A DNA stretch of 64,000 nt, from positions 25,125,896-25,189,895 of the forward strand of contig NC_067206.1 in NCBI RefSeq assembly GCF_026262505.1, given 5' to 3'. Made by a program: the position numbers and the translations under genes. Below are positions 18,025 to 27,871 of this stretch, piece after piece (the first letter of the stretch is position 1; each line of letters begins with the position of its first letter). The notes beneath the pieces are model-generated. The model saw only the letters and a program-made list of their open reading frames with translations, was not told the origin of the DNA and did no database searches. The stretch is from Trichomonas vaginalis G3 (lineage: Eukaryota > Parabasalia > Trichomonadida > Trichomonadidae).

Positions 18025-18969
18025 ATGACTGAGAACGAAAATAAACCATGGACAGCAGAAGAAGATGCCTTCTGTGTATGGTGTTTCTTCTGTTCTCCAG
18101 TCGCATCTTTTCCAAATTTGACAGATATTCCAGGATCTCATACTCCTCAACAGATTTTGGAACGTTTCTTACAGTTAATGAAGCAACCATTGTTATTAGA
18201 ACGTGTGAAACAGTTTTGCAATAACAATATTTTCCAATTTCGTGGACAAATACCATTCACTACTGTTGAAGATTATTATCTAGTAAATTCTTTACGTTTA
18301 GAAAACACATCAGAAGCCTCTGATGTGACTAAAACATTCGGAAACTACTTCCATATAAGTCGAACTCTTGCACAGTTAAGATCCAGACAGTTTGCTCTCA
18401 GTATTTCGGGAAAAAGTTTATATCAAACTCAACTTGACGATTTCATCAAATTCAAGAAGGAAATTCTCAAAAAATACACTGAAGATCAACTCACGCAAAT
18501 AGCTAATACAGTTGATCAATTAACACCATATTTCTTATCACATGCTGTCAACATTCCTTTCATGGAAGAATTGACCAAAGTGCTAGATGAAGTTGATAAG
18601 AAAGTACAGAGCGAATTTCAGAGAGGAGAATACGCTGCATTACTTGGAAAATTAGGTCCACATAAAATTACGAAACCTAAGACTCTTATTGGTCGTAATT
18701 CTCAGTTCATCGGTGTTGATATAGACCTTACTCCATATCATATTCAAACTATATCACGTAAGCATGCCTCCATTAAGCTTTGCACCGATTTCAATTATTA
18801 TATAGAATGTCTCGGCTCAAATATTATAATTAATGGAAAATTATTACTTCCTGGTGAGGTAGCTAAGCTATCCCATCGCGATATTATAGATATTGGTGGT
18901 TGTTTATTGTTATTCCTTCAAAACAATCATGTTCATGAAGGTATTAGAGAAAATATGAATAAAGAATAA
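18025..18969 (+). CDS. MCRS1-like protein with C-terminal FHA domain
   Basis: The N-terminus is SANT/Myb-like (NKPWTAEEDAFCVWCF and a helix with QQILERFLQLM), the region found in the N-terminal domain of microspherule protein 1. The C-terminal 110 residues form an FHA domain: LIGRNS, then TISRKHASIKL, then an N-G-K-x-L-x-P-G-E turn and LSHRDIIDIGG. FHA domains bind phosphothreonine through the conserved R, S and N seen here. MCRS1 proteins belong to INO80/NSL-type chromatin complexes and also act in spindle and cilia biology. The ATG at 18025 is used; the frame's first three codons before it begin with GTG. Confidence 0.7.
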   Translation: MTENENKPWTAEEDAFCVWCFFCSPVASFPNLTDIPGSHTPQQILERFLQLMKQPLLLERVKQFCNNNIFQFRGQIPFTTVEDYYLVNSLRLENTSEASDVTKTFGNYFHISRTLAQLRSRQFALSISGKSLYQTQLDDFIKFKKEILKKYTEDQLTQIANTVDQLTPYFLSHAVNIPFMEELTKVLDEVDKKVQSEFQRGEYAALLGKLGPHKITKPKTLIGRNSQFIGVDIDLTPYHIQTISRKHASIKLCTDFNYYIECLGSNIIINGKLLLPGEVAKLSHRDIIDIGGCLLLFLQNNHVHEGIRENMNKE

Positions 18970-19022
18970 ATATTTGTTATAAAAAAATCAATTATTTTCC
19001 GTTTATTGAACGAGAGTAGAAT

Positions 19023-19532
19023 TTAGACCAAGATCTTAAGGTATTCCTCAGAGCAGTTACGAGCACGCTTTGTGAGGGTGATCTTCATATCGGAAAGTTC
19101 CTTATCGACATCTGTTAAGAATGTGATGATGAATTCGATCAACTTAGATAAAATCATTTGTTCTGTGTGAATATTTGTAACAAGGAAGGAAATATCATAT
19201 CCCTGAATTGGTTTTCTGCGGATAATGCGGAACTGATCAGCACGCTGAGCAAGGAAGCGCATGAACATTTTAGCAAGAAGTCTGTCGACATCATCGATCT
19301 GCTTTACTTTGACGGAAATACGAACGCTATTGATTGCTGTTTCGATATAGATTTTTTCGTATGGAGAACGAGAAATAAGAAGTGGGCGTGCAATGACTTC
19401 TGGTGTCTTGCCGATTTCAATTTCTGGCTTGTTTTGGCGCTCAATTTCTTGAGAAGCGAAATTACGAAGGCAAAGTGAAGCCTGAAGTGTTCTGCGAATT
19501 GCTGCAAGGTATGAAGCTAATGGATTCGCCAT
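19023..19532 (-). CDS. ARPC4: Arp2/3 complex 20 kDa subunit (ARPC4)
   Basis: This is a full-length match to ARPC4 (169 residues, the usual size). Recognisable blocks include the N-terminal L-x-x-Y-L-x-A-I-R-R-T-L-Q-A-S-L-C-L, IERQNKPEIE, SVRISVKVKQ, RRKPIQGYDISFLVTN, HTEQM and the C-terminal RAR...AEE/SEEYLK end. ARPC4 forms the structural core of the Arp2/3 complex together with ARPC2 and nucleates branched actin, which fits the amoeboid adherence of the parasite. TCACAC lies about 20 bases upstream on the minus strand, close to the trichomonad initiator TCAYWW. Confidence 0.95.
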   Translation of the reverse strand: MANPLASYLAAIRRTLQASLCLRNFASQEIERQNKPEIEIGKTPEVIARPLLISRSPYEKIYIETAINSVRISVKVKQIDDVDRLLAKMFMRFLAQRADQFRIIRRKPIQGYDISFLVTNIHTEQMILSKLIEFIITFLTDVDKELSDMKITLTKRARNCSEEYLKILV

Positions 19533-20177
19533 TTCCCCAGATTTAGGTGTGAAAAAGTGGCAAAATTTAATAGTTTATTTTGCAATCGGTGATGTGACAT
19601 GAACAATATGCCCCATGGGACGATTTAGGAATTTTAGGGATTTTGAAATGAAAACTATAATATTTCATATTATTTATAAAGAAAGGGCTATTTGATATCG
19701 TCTTTGCATTTTTCTTCAATTCCTGTCCAAGATCAGTTATTTTTGACAGTTAAATATTAATATGCGTACCATCGGATTACCGATTTGACAAATTATATTA
19801 GAATTTGGATAAAAGATTTTTTTGAGATTGAATTTTGATGAGCTTTTCAACATTTGATATAAATTTTACCATTTTTAATTATTGTGTGTGCATGTTGAAA
19901 CGATTAGATCCACTGAAAACACTATTAATGCTCAAATTCATTAATGTTCAATAAAGAGCAATTAGTGTACAAATTTGAAGAAGAAGATGACATTCAATAT
20001 CACTGTGAAAAGAATCAGGCCGTGAAATAATATTATTTTTCAGAAATTGCAAAACAGTCACGTCCTTATGTGATCTTTATAAAATATTTCATGGTTTATC
20101 CAAACACATAAAATTTATGGGGAAATATAACGAAAAGATCATAAAAATAACAATTTTTAATCAAAATACAAAACAAT
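19533..20177. other. Host intergenic, no gene seen
   Basis: AT-rich spacer of about 645 bp carrying the upstream region of ARPC4 and the 3' side of the long coiled-coil gene. No RNA gene or repeat recognised. Confidence 0.6.
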
Positions 20178-23100
20178 TCATGCCCACATCGGTATCACAG
20201 ATTTTCTCATACTTGAACTATATAGAACAGATTTCTTTTTTGAACTGGAAACCGATTTCTTCACCGAATTCTTCACCGAATTCTTCCTTTTTGGAGTTTC
20301 ATAGAAAGATATCGGCGAGTCATGAATATTGAGTGGAATCGCTCCACCTAGTTTAAATACCCTTCTTGCAGCAAGAGTTGCAATAAGAACCGCTCTGAAT
20401 GTTGGCTTTGCAACAGATCTTGTATTTAATATTCTTTTATCGAATTTGACCATTAAATTCTTTTCTGTTCTGAGCATATCTGTCCTGAAGAATATCGATT
20501 TATGAGATACACTTGCTAGAAGAGCTTCTTCTAACACTAATCTCATTTCATCATTAGACATATTAAGTGAATCCATATCATTTATAACTGAATATATTCT
20601 TCTTGACCAGTTTTCCCATGCTCTAAGCTGCGAGAGTTGGTTCTCAGATTTTCTAATTTCTTTCCTAAATTTATCAACATCATCTTGATTTTGTTTATAT
20701 TTCTTTGTTGAATCTTCCAAAGAAAGTTTCAGTTCATCAATTTGCTTCATCATATTTGAAACAATTTCGTTTAACTTGAAATCATTAGTTGTAATTCCCA
20801 AAACATTTTTAGTTTTCTCAAATTCTTCAAGGAGTTCTCCATATTGAATTTCCTTTTGACTGAGCTGAGAAAGCTCTTTTTGAACCAAGTCTACAGCTTC
20901 ACTTAATTCATGAATAATATATCTTCCGCCAAACAATTCTTGGAAGCCATTCTTTGTTTCTTCAATAACTTGTTTGAGGGAAGATATGATGTTAGCATTC
21001 TCCATTTGAGCAGCGGTTACTTGAGCTGTTATTCTTGATTGAATATTCTGCTGGTCTACAAGACTTTTACCTTCAAACATTTTAACCTTCATTTCCAATG
21101 TTTTATTTTCCACTCTTAATTTGGAGTTCTCTGATGTCAATTGCTGGCATTTAGACTGTAAATCCATCATACTTGCTTGTTGGTTCTCAAGTTCTTTTAA
21201 GGAAGCTTCATATTGAGATTGCAATGAGTTTATAGTAGCTGTGTAATTTTCTTTCATTGCATTCGATTGTTTCTCCATTGTGTCAGCAATATTTTTATTA
21301 GATTCGACAGTCTGGTCTAATTTACGTTTTAATGCATTTCTCTGTTTCTTTGTGGTCTCAATTACTTTCTTATCCTCTTCGACTTGTGAAATTAATGCTG
21401 CCTGTTTTTCATCATTTTGTTTCTTTTCTTCATTGAAAAGCAAAATCTTATCTTGTAATACTTGCATTTGCCTTTCAAAGTCTTCTTTATTCTTCTGTAA
21501 CTCAGCATTTTTGTCTTCAACTGTTTTAGTTAATGCCTGAATTTCATCTGTGAACTTAGTACATTGTTCTTTAATTTGAGCTAACTCCTCCTGAGCTTTA
21601 GCTAATTCTGTTTTTGTTTGCTTTGAAAGCTTGGTTGATTCTTTATTTGTCTTATTATTGTCCTTCTGAGATTTCTTCAAGTAAAGCGCTAAGGCATCTC
21701 TCTCTTTAGTAACAGTATCAAGTTCTTTCTTTAACTTTTCTGCCATTTCAACAGCAGCATTGGATTCTTCTGTTGTGTTCTTTACTACATTCATTGCACG
21801 CTTGATTAACGTTAGGGTTGGTGTGACATCATCAACTGGAACAAATTTGGATAAGAAATTCCTGATCTTCATGTACTTTCTTTCTAAATCTTCAGCCCTG
21901 AGTTTTACTGGAACAATATCCTTTTCTCTTGTCTCTTGTAACAATTTCTTAAGTGATGTATTTTCTTGGCCAATTCTTGCGACTCGAATATGCATATCTG
22001 AGATGTGATTCTTTAGCAAACAATTCATAAACAGTTGAGCCCTGAACAAATCAAATATTTCACGAATATCAACATCAGTTTTCTCTCCAATTGAGCTTAG
22101 AACTTTATTAAGGAGATTATCTGGTTCATCAGTATTCAAGAGATCGAAAACTCTGATTGTTTCAGTAGAATCGCTTGTGTTCATGATATCTTCAATCTTG
22201 GATTGAGAAAGATTAATGAAAGTTTCGTCAACAAACTTCCTCAAATTAGCACACTTTCGCATCAAAACTGTTTTATCATCATCTGATAAAATTACCGATG
22301 TTGCAGTTTTTTCTTTGTATAAAAGTGCATTTTGGAGGTCTGTGCTATGTGAAAGCTTTTGTAGGAAGTCAAGTTGTCCTTCAAAAAGAGTTAAAATTTC
22401 AAAGCATTTCTTTTGATAAGTTTGTGATTTCTTTTCAAAATTAGCCTTGTCTTGCTCATATTGAGAGCATAATTGTTTTTCTTGCTTATAGTTTTCTACA
22501 AGGAGTTTGGTAATGCGCATAATTCTCTCTTTTGGTTCAAAATTAGAATCGTCTCTTATTGATTTATATGGATTTGAATCTGTTTTGATACATTCATCAA
22601 TTATTTTTATCATAGATGCTATGATTTGATAATGTTCCTGAGATAAGTCTGGTTTCTGTTCTATAATTTTTGGAATTTCTTTCTTAACTACTGGTTCGGG
22701 TACTTTTGCTTTCATACACGATTCTAATTTTTGATACAAGTTGGTCTGCTTATTGCAAATGGTGATAAGATCAATTCTCTGCTTACCTAAATTTTGCAAG
22801 TCTTGTATTTGCCCTTCCATTATATCCTGCATCGATGTTAAGGAAGCCTTAAGAGTTTTAATTTCCTCCTGAAGTGTGTTGTTAGTATCTTTCAAAGCAT
22901 TGTTTTGATTTGTTAGGTTTGTGCATAAATGTTCAGCATTTGAAGATTTGCTCTGAAGATCTGCAAGCTGGAATCGTAACTGATCATTCTCTGATGTTAA
23001 TTTAAAGTTTGTACTTTGTAGATCTTGAATCTGCTTGTTTAATTTTTCTTGAATCATATTAGTTTTATTTTTTCTTTGCAATAAGGTAGAAACAATATCT

Positions 23101-23414
23101 ATGATGTCATGAACACTATTTGCTGTAACATCAAACTTTTTATTGAAATCTTTTAAAAATGAATTTATTTCTTGAGAATAATTCTCATCATTAAGCGAAG
23201 TACTAAGCATCATAGTATCTATAGAGTCTGAGTATTTATCTGAACGTGGAGTGCTTATTAATGAAGGAGATAACGATGATGTTGGTGTTGAGAAAGTGCA
23301 ATCAGCAAGTAACGAATTTATGCTTTGGGTTGATGGTGTTGATGGAGCTGGAGATTCTGCAAGCTCGGAAACTGTTTTAACTAATTTTGTCGTGCTTGAA
23401 GAGCTTTCAGACAT
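20178..23414 (-). CDS. Long coiled-coil protein, 1078 aa
   Basis: The N-terminal 75 residues are Ser/Thr/Pro rich. Residues of about 90-245 and 480-940 are extended heptad coiled coil rich in K, E, Q and N, interrupted by a more globular helical region (about 250-470). The C-terminus is compact and basic, ending in a Ser/Lys-rich segment (KKSVSSSKKKS, SSSMRKSV). No motor, kinase or other catalytic motif is seen. A cytoskeletal, flagellar or centrosomal scaffold is likely from architecture only. The minus-strand upstream sequence carries CTCGCACGTTTAAAA 10-25 bases before the ATG; the same CTCGCACGTTT occurs upstream of the BspA-like gene. Confidence 0.8.
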   Translation of the reverse strand: MSESSSSTTKLVKTVSELAESPAPSTPSTQSINSLLADCTFSTPTSSLSPSLISTPRSDKYSDSIDTMMLSTSLNDENYSQEINSFLKDFNKKFDVTANSVHDIIDIVSTLLQRKNKTNMIQEKLNKQIQDLQSTNFKLTSENDQLRFQLADLQSKSSNAEHLCTNLTNQNNALKDTNNTLQEEIKTLKASLTSMQDIMEGQIQDLQNLGKQRIDLITICNKQTNLYQKLESCMKAKVPEPVVKKEIPKIIEQKPDLSQEHYQIIASMIKIIDECIKTDSNPYKSIRDDSNFEPKERIMRITKLLVENYKQEKQLCSQYEQDKANFEKKSQTYQKKCFEILTLFEGQLDFLQKLSHSTDLQNALLYKEKTATSVILSDDDKTVLMRKCANLRKFVDETFINLSQSKIEDIMNTSDSTETIRVFDLLNTDEPDNLLNKVLSSIGEKTDVDIREIFDLFRAQLFMNCLLKNHISDMHIRVARIGQENTSLKKLLQETREKDIVPVKLRAEDLERKYMKIRNFLSKFVPVDDVTPTLTLIKRAMNVVKNTTEESNAAVEMAEKLKKELDTVTKERDALALYLKKSQKDNNKTNKESTKLSKQTKTELAKAQEELAQIKEQCTKFTDEIQALTKTVEDKNAELQKNKEDFERQMQVLQDKILLFNEEKKQNDEKQAALISQVEEDKKVIETTKKQRNALKRKLDQTVESNKNIADTMEKQSNAMKENYTATINSLQSQYEASLKELENQQASMMDLQSKCQQLTSENSKLRVENKTLEMKVKMFEGKSLVDQQNIQSRITAQVTAAQMENANIISSLKQVIEETKNGFQELFGGRYIIHELSEAVDLVQKELSQLSQKEIQYGELLEEFEKTKNVLGITTNDFKLNEIVSNMMKQIDELKLSLEDSTKKYKQNQDDVDKFRKEIRKSENQLSQLRAWENWSRRIYSVINDMDSLNMSNDEMRLVLEEALLASVSHKSIFFRTDMLRTEKNLMVKFDKRILNTRSVAKPTFRAVLIATLAARRVFKLGGAIPLNIHDSPISFYETPKRKNSVKNSVKKSVSSSKKKSVLYSSSMRKSVIPMWA

Positions 23415-23828
23415 CCAATTTTTAAACGTGCGAGATTTTTATTTTTTGGATAAATTAGCAATTAGACCTAGCACGGTAAATAGTGTTGTATTGCATAGTA
23501 ATTTTTTGCTCAAATTTTATGTATTGCTACTCAATTTTTGATTTCATTTGAAAATAACGAAAATTCTTCGCAGTTAGTTGATAATTCAACTATATATATG
23601 CTTGATAGAAACAAGATTATATTTTTAAGTATCAGAATCGATTAATTAATTTTTCTTCGATATTTTGAAGATTTGGTAGGTTTTTTGTTAACTAATTATG
23701 TTTTATGCATTTCCAACAGTTAAATGCATTACCATTTTGCATATCTAGTATTGATTTTTATTATTTACTCACTCAGGAATTTCTGTTTTTTTCACCGGCA
23801 AAAATTTGACAACTCAAATATTTTTTTA

Positions 23829-24599
23829 ATGACTGCAATTCCTAAGGAATTTCAAGATTATGCTCATTATTTTTATTCAGGATTATGCTTAGAACCGATT
23901 AACAAATCAGCTGCTATTGTTTTGTATCATGTATTCATTGACAGTTGCAAAGAAATTGATTCTTCCACTGGTGAGACGAAAAATTTTATCAAGTTATTCA
24001 CCGAAAAACTACCTAAATTCCCTGTTGACGGACCACGAGAAGTTGAATTCGTAGCTAACGAATTATATGGAGCACTTCAGGAAAAGCTTAGCGCAGGCAT
24101 TATTAATTCCCATATGCCGGATCAATTCGTTTTATGTTCTGTTTTATATTCAATTGTTGAAGGCGAACAAGCAATGTCTCGAGAAATCAAATGCCATCTC
24201 GCCTGCTCAAAGCTCATTCGTCTTTTACAACAATTTACTCCGCCAAAAAAGGAAGAGGATGCTAAACCAGAGGCAGAAAATGAAGAAAATAAGGAAATTA
24301 TTGAAGAACAACCTCAAAAAGAGGATGTACAAGAAAGAGTCTACCATATTGATGTCAGCAAGCCTATCTTACAACAACCTCAGCTTGGAGAATCCTATAA
24401 TGCCACTGAAATTCGTCAATATTTCAAAGATATCGGCATTCCTATCCAATCCGGTATTACTCATCCAACTAAAGTTCACCAAGCAATACAAAAGAACCTT
24501 GATCTTGGAGCAAGCTGCATTAAAAACGGTGATCGAGAATTAGGCCTTTCTTACTTAAGAACAGCACAAAAAATCTGGGCTACAGGTGTCCCTCAGTAA
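23829..24599 (+). CDS. VTA1/LIP5-like ESCRT-associated protein
   Basis: The N-terminal 140 residues look like the tandem MIT-like fold of VTA1 (IPKEFQDYAHYFYSG and AIVLYHVFIDSCKEID). An acidic E/K-rich linker follows, with a Pro-rich stretch, and the C-terminal 45 residues fit the VTA1 dimerisation domain (HQAIQKNLDLGASCIKNGD then LSYLRTAQKIW). VTA1 activates the Vps4 ATPase that disassembles ESCRT-III in endosomal sorting. The start at 23829 is chosen because the upstream 35-codon extension encodes a hydrophobic stretch unlike the family, and a TCAAAT block lies just before it. Confidence 0.6.
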   Translation: MTAIPKEFQDYAHYFYSGLCLEPINKSAAIVLYHVFIDSCKEIDSSTGETKNFIKLFTEKLPKFPVDGPREVEFVANELYGALQEKLSAGIINSHMPDQFVLCSVLYSIVEGEQAMSREIKCHLACSKLIRLLQQFTPPKKEEDAKPEAENEENKEIIEEQPQKEDVQERVYHIDVSKPILQQPQLGESYNATEIRQYFKDIGIPIQSGITHPTKVHQAIQKNLDLGASCIKNGDRELGLSYLRTAQKIWATGVPQ

Positions 24600-25042
24600 T
24601 TTAGTTTTGATCAGCTCCAAAACATTCCTTTCTTTCAAAAATTTAAAATAATTTAACAAAAAAACAAGTCCAATACAATTCCTTACAATATGACATATTA
24701 CTTACAACTGGATTTACCAACAATATCTAATTTTTTTTAATATCCAAATTGAATTTTTATCAATCAAATTTTCAACAAAAAATGTCATTAGCTGGATTTG
24801 TGAATTAAGAAGAACAGTTTATTTTTTATACATACAAAAAAAAGAATGTTTTTATTTTTTTGTTTGTAGAATAAACCGCTGATTCAAGAGTTTTTGTCAT
24901 CATGTTTCGATATAATTTAAGATAGGCATCAAAATATAGGTCAACTGACCTTGAAAAAAAAATTATAATTTTTTTTTGTAAATTTTTCATTCTTTCATTA
25001 AAATTTGTTATGTAATATTAAGAGCCTATGTCTAAAAATGCA
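24600..25042. other. Host intergenic, no gene seen
   Basis: Very AT-rich spacer between convergent genes, with several A and T runs. Nothing else recognised. Confidence 0.6.
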
Positions 25043-25792
25043 TTAAACGTTGTAGTAGAGCTGTTGCGGTCCTAAATTACTTAAAATGGGGGATGTAATA
25101 GCAGAAGTTATGTTACTTGATTTAAGATCACTCCAGTAAGGAGCTGAAGTATACTCTGAAAGACCTAGGGTTCGAACTAAAGTAGAAATTTGAGGATCTT
25201 CTTCAGCGACAGGTTTATACTTTGGTATTTCATTATTTGGACATATTTGCTCAAAGTACTTTGATAATTTTTCATTTTTCTCCTTTTCTTCTTGAGATAT
25301 TTCTGGTTTTGGAATTTCAACTTTTCGCTCTTCTGGTTTTGGCTCTTGATGTTTCGGAACAACTTTTGGCTCTATCTTAGTAGCATTTGTAGTCGCATGT
25401 GGTGGAGCTTCAGCATAATCGCTGTTTGAAAAATTGTCAACAATTTTACTATTTTTTTTCGGTTTAAATGACGGTTGCATAGGATTTGATCGAAGGCTTT
25501 CTATATTTTCCTTTGAGAAATAATTTTGCTTTTGTTCTGGACGATATTCATGAGGTGGAATTTGATATGGTGGTGGAGGACCTCTTAAAACAGGATTTTG
25601 TATAGGAGGACTATGGGGGATCATGTAATTAATTCCATATGGTGGTGGCGCTTGGTAGTTTGGCGGAGGATTGTGGTATTCAGGTGATCCTTGATAATAT
25701 ACTGATTTTAAATAGGAATCTGTTCGTCTGTCTTCAATTATGGGTGGAGGTGGCCGAGGAGGCATGTCTCGAATATAAGGTGGATTTGCCAT
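25043..25792 (-). CDS. Proline-rich protein, 249 aa
   Basis: The N-terminal 85 residues are dominated by proline tracts (MPPRPPPPII, PPPNYQAPPPYG, RGPPPPYQIPPHEY), typical ligands for SH3, WW or profilin. A lysine/glutamate-rich middle and a C-terminal segment of about 60 residues (EQICPNNEIPKYK through LGPQQLYYNV) follow. It has no membrane segment and no catalytic motif. It could act as an actin- or endocytosis-linked adaptor; this is inferred from composition alone. Confidence 0.65.
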   Translation of the reverse strand: MANPPYIRDMPPRPPPPIIEDRRTDSYLKSVYYQGSPEYHNPPPNYQAPPPYGINYMIPHSPPIQNPVLRGPPPPYQIPPHEYRPEQKQNYFSKENIESLRSNPMQPSFKPKKNSKIVDNFSNSDYAEAPPHATTNATKIEPKVVPKHQEPKPEERKVEIPKPEISQEEKEKNEKLSKYFEQICPNNEIPKYKPVAEEDPQISTLVRTLGLSEYTSAPYWSDLKSSNITSAITSPILSNLGPQQLYYNV

Positions 25793-26277
25793 ATATGTTT
25801 AAAAAGTGACAAAAATTCTAAACATCATTTTTATAAAGAAACTGCATCCCATTTGATGATATACAAATATATGATCACAGAACATTTTCCACCACAAACT
25901 ATCTACTTTTTATGATTTAATTGTGCTTCATAAGAAGGAAAATGTAGAAGATGATCAAAAATCCTCATTGTCTGGGTATAAATATATAAATCTGTTGTGA
26001 TTATGTGTGGATTATCACGTTCTGTCTGTGCCAATTTGCTTGATGTTTATAATCGAATGATTGAAAAATGTTTTAGATCATTCATACATTCTTTGGATTT
26101 CTGGTTTCTTAAACAAATTTCCTCTTAATCAACCTGAAACAAAAGCTTAAATATTCTCAAATTTTCAATAAAAAAAATTCTTCTAGTTAGTCCAATTTAT
26201 ATAAGCTGTCGCGATTGCATTCTTAAAAGGACGAAGAAATATGTGATTAATTAATAAAGAACGTAACAATCAAATTT
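25793..26277. other. Host intergenic, no gene seen
   Basis: AT-rich spacer of about 485 bp; no RNA gene or repeat recognised. Confidence 0.6.
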
Positions 26278-27009
26278 TTATTCAGCTGCTTCATCTTCCA
26301 ATGGTTTGAAACAAGATGGTTCCTTTGTAATTAGCTGCTCAATAAGACCAGCAAATGGAAGATTTGGATTTTGTTTTACAAGTTTCAAGACTTTCTCAAT
26401 TTTCTGACGATTTGCGTCGCATTCTTCTTTCATCTGTCTGCATATGCGAAGTTGTTCAAGCTGAGCTTCTTGTAGACTGTTCCTCTGTTCAATTAAGAAA
26501 TGACATTTCATTGCAGCTAATGATAAATTATAATTTAAAAATGAGCGTTCATCATTCTCATCATAATCTACAAAAGAGCACCAGTGTAATGGAGATTGGA
26601 TTCCCCATGCAATAAATAAATCTCTGACTTTTCTTAATTTGGATTTCAGACGATTTCTTGGAGTCTTCCAGATATTTGGCATGCTATGCAATTCTGGAAC
26701 ATAATGAGCTGTCAGCTCAAATATCAATTCCACTGGATGTGGTTTTTCTCCAAGACGCTTAATTCCATCAAAGCCAAGTATTTCGTCAACCCAGCCAGCA
26801 TTTTCACGAGAAACATAAGAATAGCGACTTGGTGGTAATTCTTTAACTTCTTCTTCCGGAATAGTTAAGTCTTGTTCGGTTTCATTTAAATCATCGATAT
26901 TCTGTGATTCATGTTCTGATTTACGAGAGATATTTTGTGATTTATTCTCACTATGTTCATCCCTGCTCTTTGTACTTGGTTCTTTAGCTGCTACTGCTTG
27001 TTCTGACAT
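26278..27009 (-). CDS. Uncharacterised protein, 243 aa
   Basis: The N-terminal 55 residues are polar and probably disordered. A globular part (about 60-165) contains GWVDEILGFDGIKRLG, YVPELHSMPNIWKTPRNRL and GIQSPLHWCSFVDY, and is followed by a long helix with coiled-coil character and an acidic end. I do not recognise the family. Two ACGT-containing blocks (AAACGTTTACGTTAG on the minus strand) lie 16-28 bases upstream of the ATG, as at other host genes in this island. Confidence 0.65.
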   Translation of the reverse strand: MSEQAVAAKEPSTKSRDEHSENKSQNISRKSEHESQNIDDLNETEQDLTIPEEEVKELPPSRYSYVSRENAGWVDEILGFDGIKRLGEKPHPVELIFELTAHYVPELHSMPNIWKTPRNRLKSKLRKVRDLFIAWGIQSPLHWCSFVDYDENDERSFLNYNLSLAAMKCHFLIEQRNSLQEAQLEQLRICRQMKEECDANRQKIEKVLKLVKQNPNLPFAGLIEQLITKEPSCFKPLEDEAAE

Positions 27010-27214
27010 ATGAATATTAATGCTAACGTAAACGTTTGAAACTATTATTTAGGGGGTATCTCCATTATCTTTGATATTTGCTTGTTATGATAAATACGAA
27101 TAATAAGATTAAAAATCACTGTTAATTTTGAAATATTTTAATCTTTGAATGATATTTTTCATCATATTCTTTCGCCTAATAGGGAGACAATGTGCCAAAA
27201 ACTTATTCCTTAAG

Positions 27215-27871
27215 ATGAAGTGGAACGATACTCAATGTCGAGAGATTTTAACAGGCCAAATCATCAAGTTCTGTTTGAAAATGTATCCATTATTTAACAG
27301 ATTACCGCAATTGATCAAAATAGCATCACAAAATAGAGCTGTTAGCTTAAGTTTACCAACATGGATTGTAAATTTCATTATTGACAGTACATATGTTTCG
27401 ATAAATTGGGAATACACTCTACTAGAAGGATATCCAGAAATTTGTGGAGTATTAGAAGATTTAGTAATACTCACATACATTGCTTTGATACGAAAGAAAT
27501 TTATTATATGGAAAATATCAATATTAACGTTTTTCTTTGCTTATTTTCTGCACATCAAAGGCTTGCTTTCTAACGAATTATATCTTTTTTGTTTAACCGT
27601 TTGGGAATACTTCGAAGTCCCTCCTCCATATTTACAATTATTTTCTTTATACAAAGCGAATCAAATCGGTAGTTTGTCCTTTATTTCAATATTTTTAGAG
27701 CTATTTACGTCGATATTGAGATTGAGAGCTTCTATTATTCAAACAATGCACTTACCTCGCGTAATTATAATAGCAATTCGCCTTTTAGGCTACCTTTTGC
27801 TTTTTGTTTATATGTTGTATATTAGATTAAGATGGAAGAAAATAGTTGATCCCCATAAACGTACAGATTAA
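27215..27871 (+). CDS. MPDU1-like PQ-loop membrane protein
   Basis: This is a multi-pass protein with about seven predicted membrane segments. The first PQ-loop-like block is SLSLPTWIVNFIIDSTYVS and the second is QIGSLSFISIFLELFTSI followed by L-R-L-R-A-S, the arrangement found in mannose-P-dolichol utilisation defect 1 and its relatives. MPDU1 is needed for use of dolichol-linked sugars in the ER. A canonical trichomonad initiator, TCATAT, lies at 27162-27167, so the ATG at 27215 is preferred over the upstream ATG at 27149. The C-terminus is basic. Confidence 0.55.
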   Translation: MKWNDTQCREILTGQIIKFCLKMYPLFNRLPQLIKIASQNRAVSLSLPTWIVNFIIDSTYVSINWEYTLLEGYPEICGVLEDLVILTYIALIRKKFIIWKISILTFFFAYFLHIKGLLSNELYLFCLTVWEYFEVPPPYLQLFSLYKANQIGSLSFISIFLELFTSILRLRASIIQTMHLPRVIIIAIRLLGYLLLFVYMLYIRLRWKKIVDPHKRTD

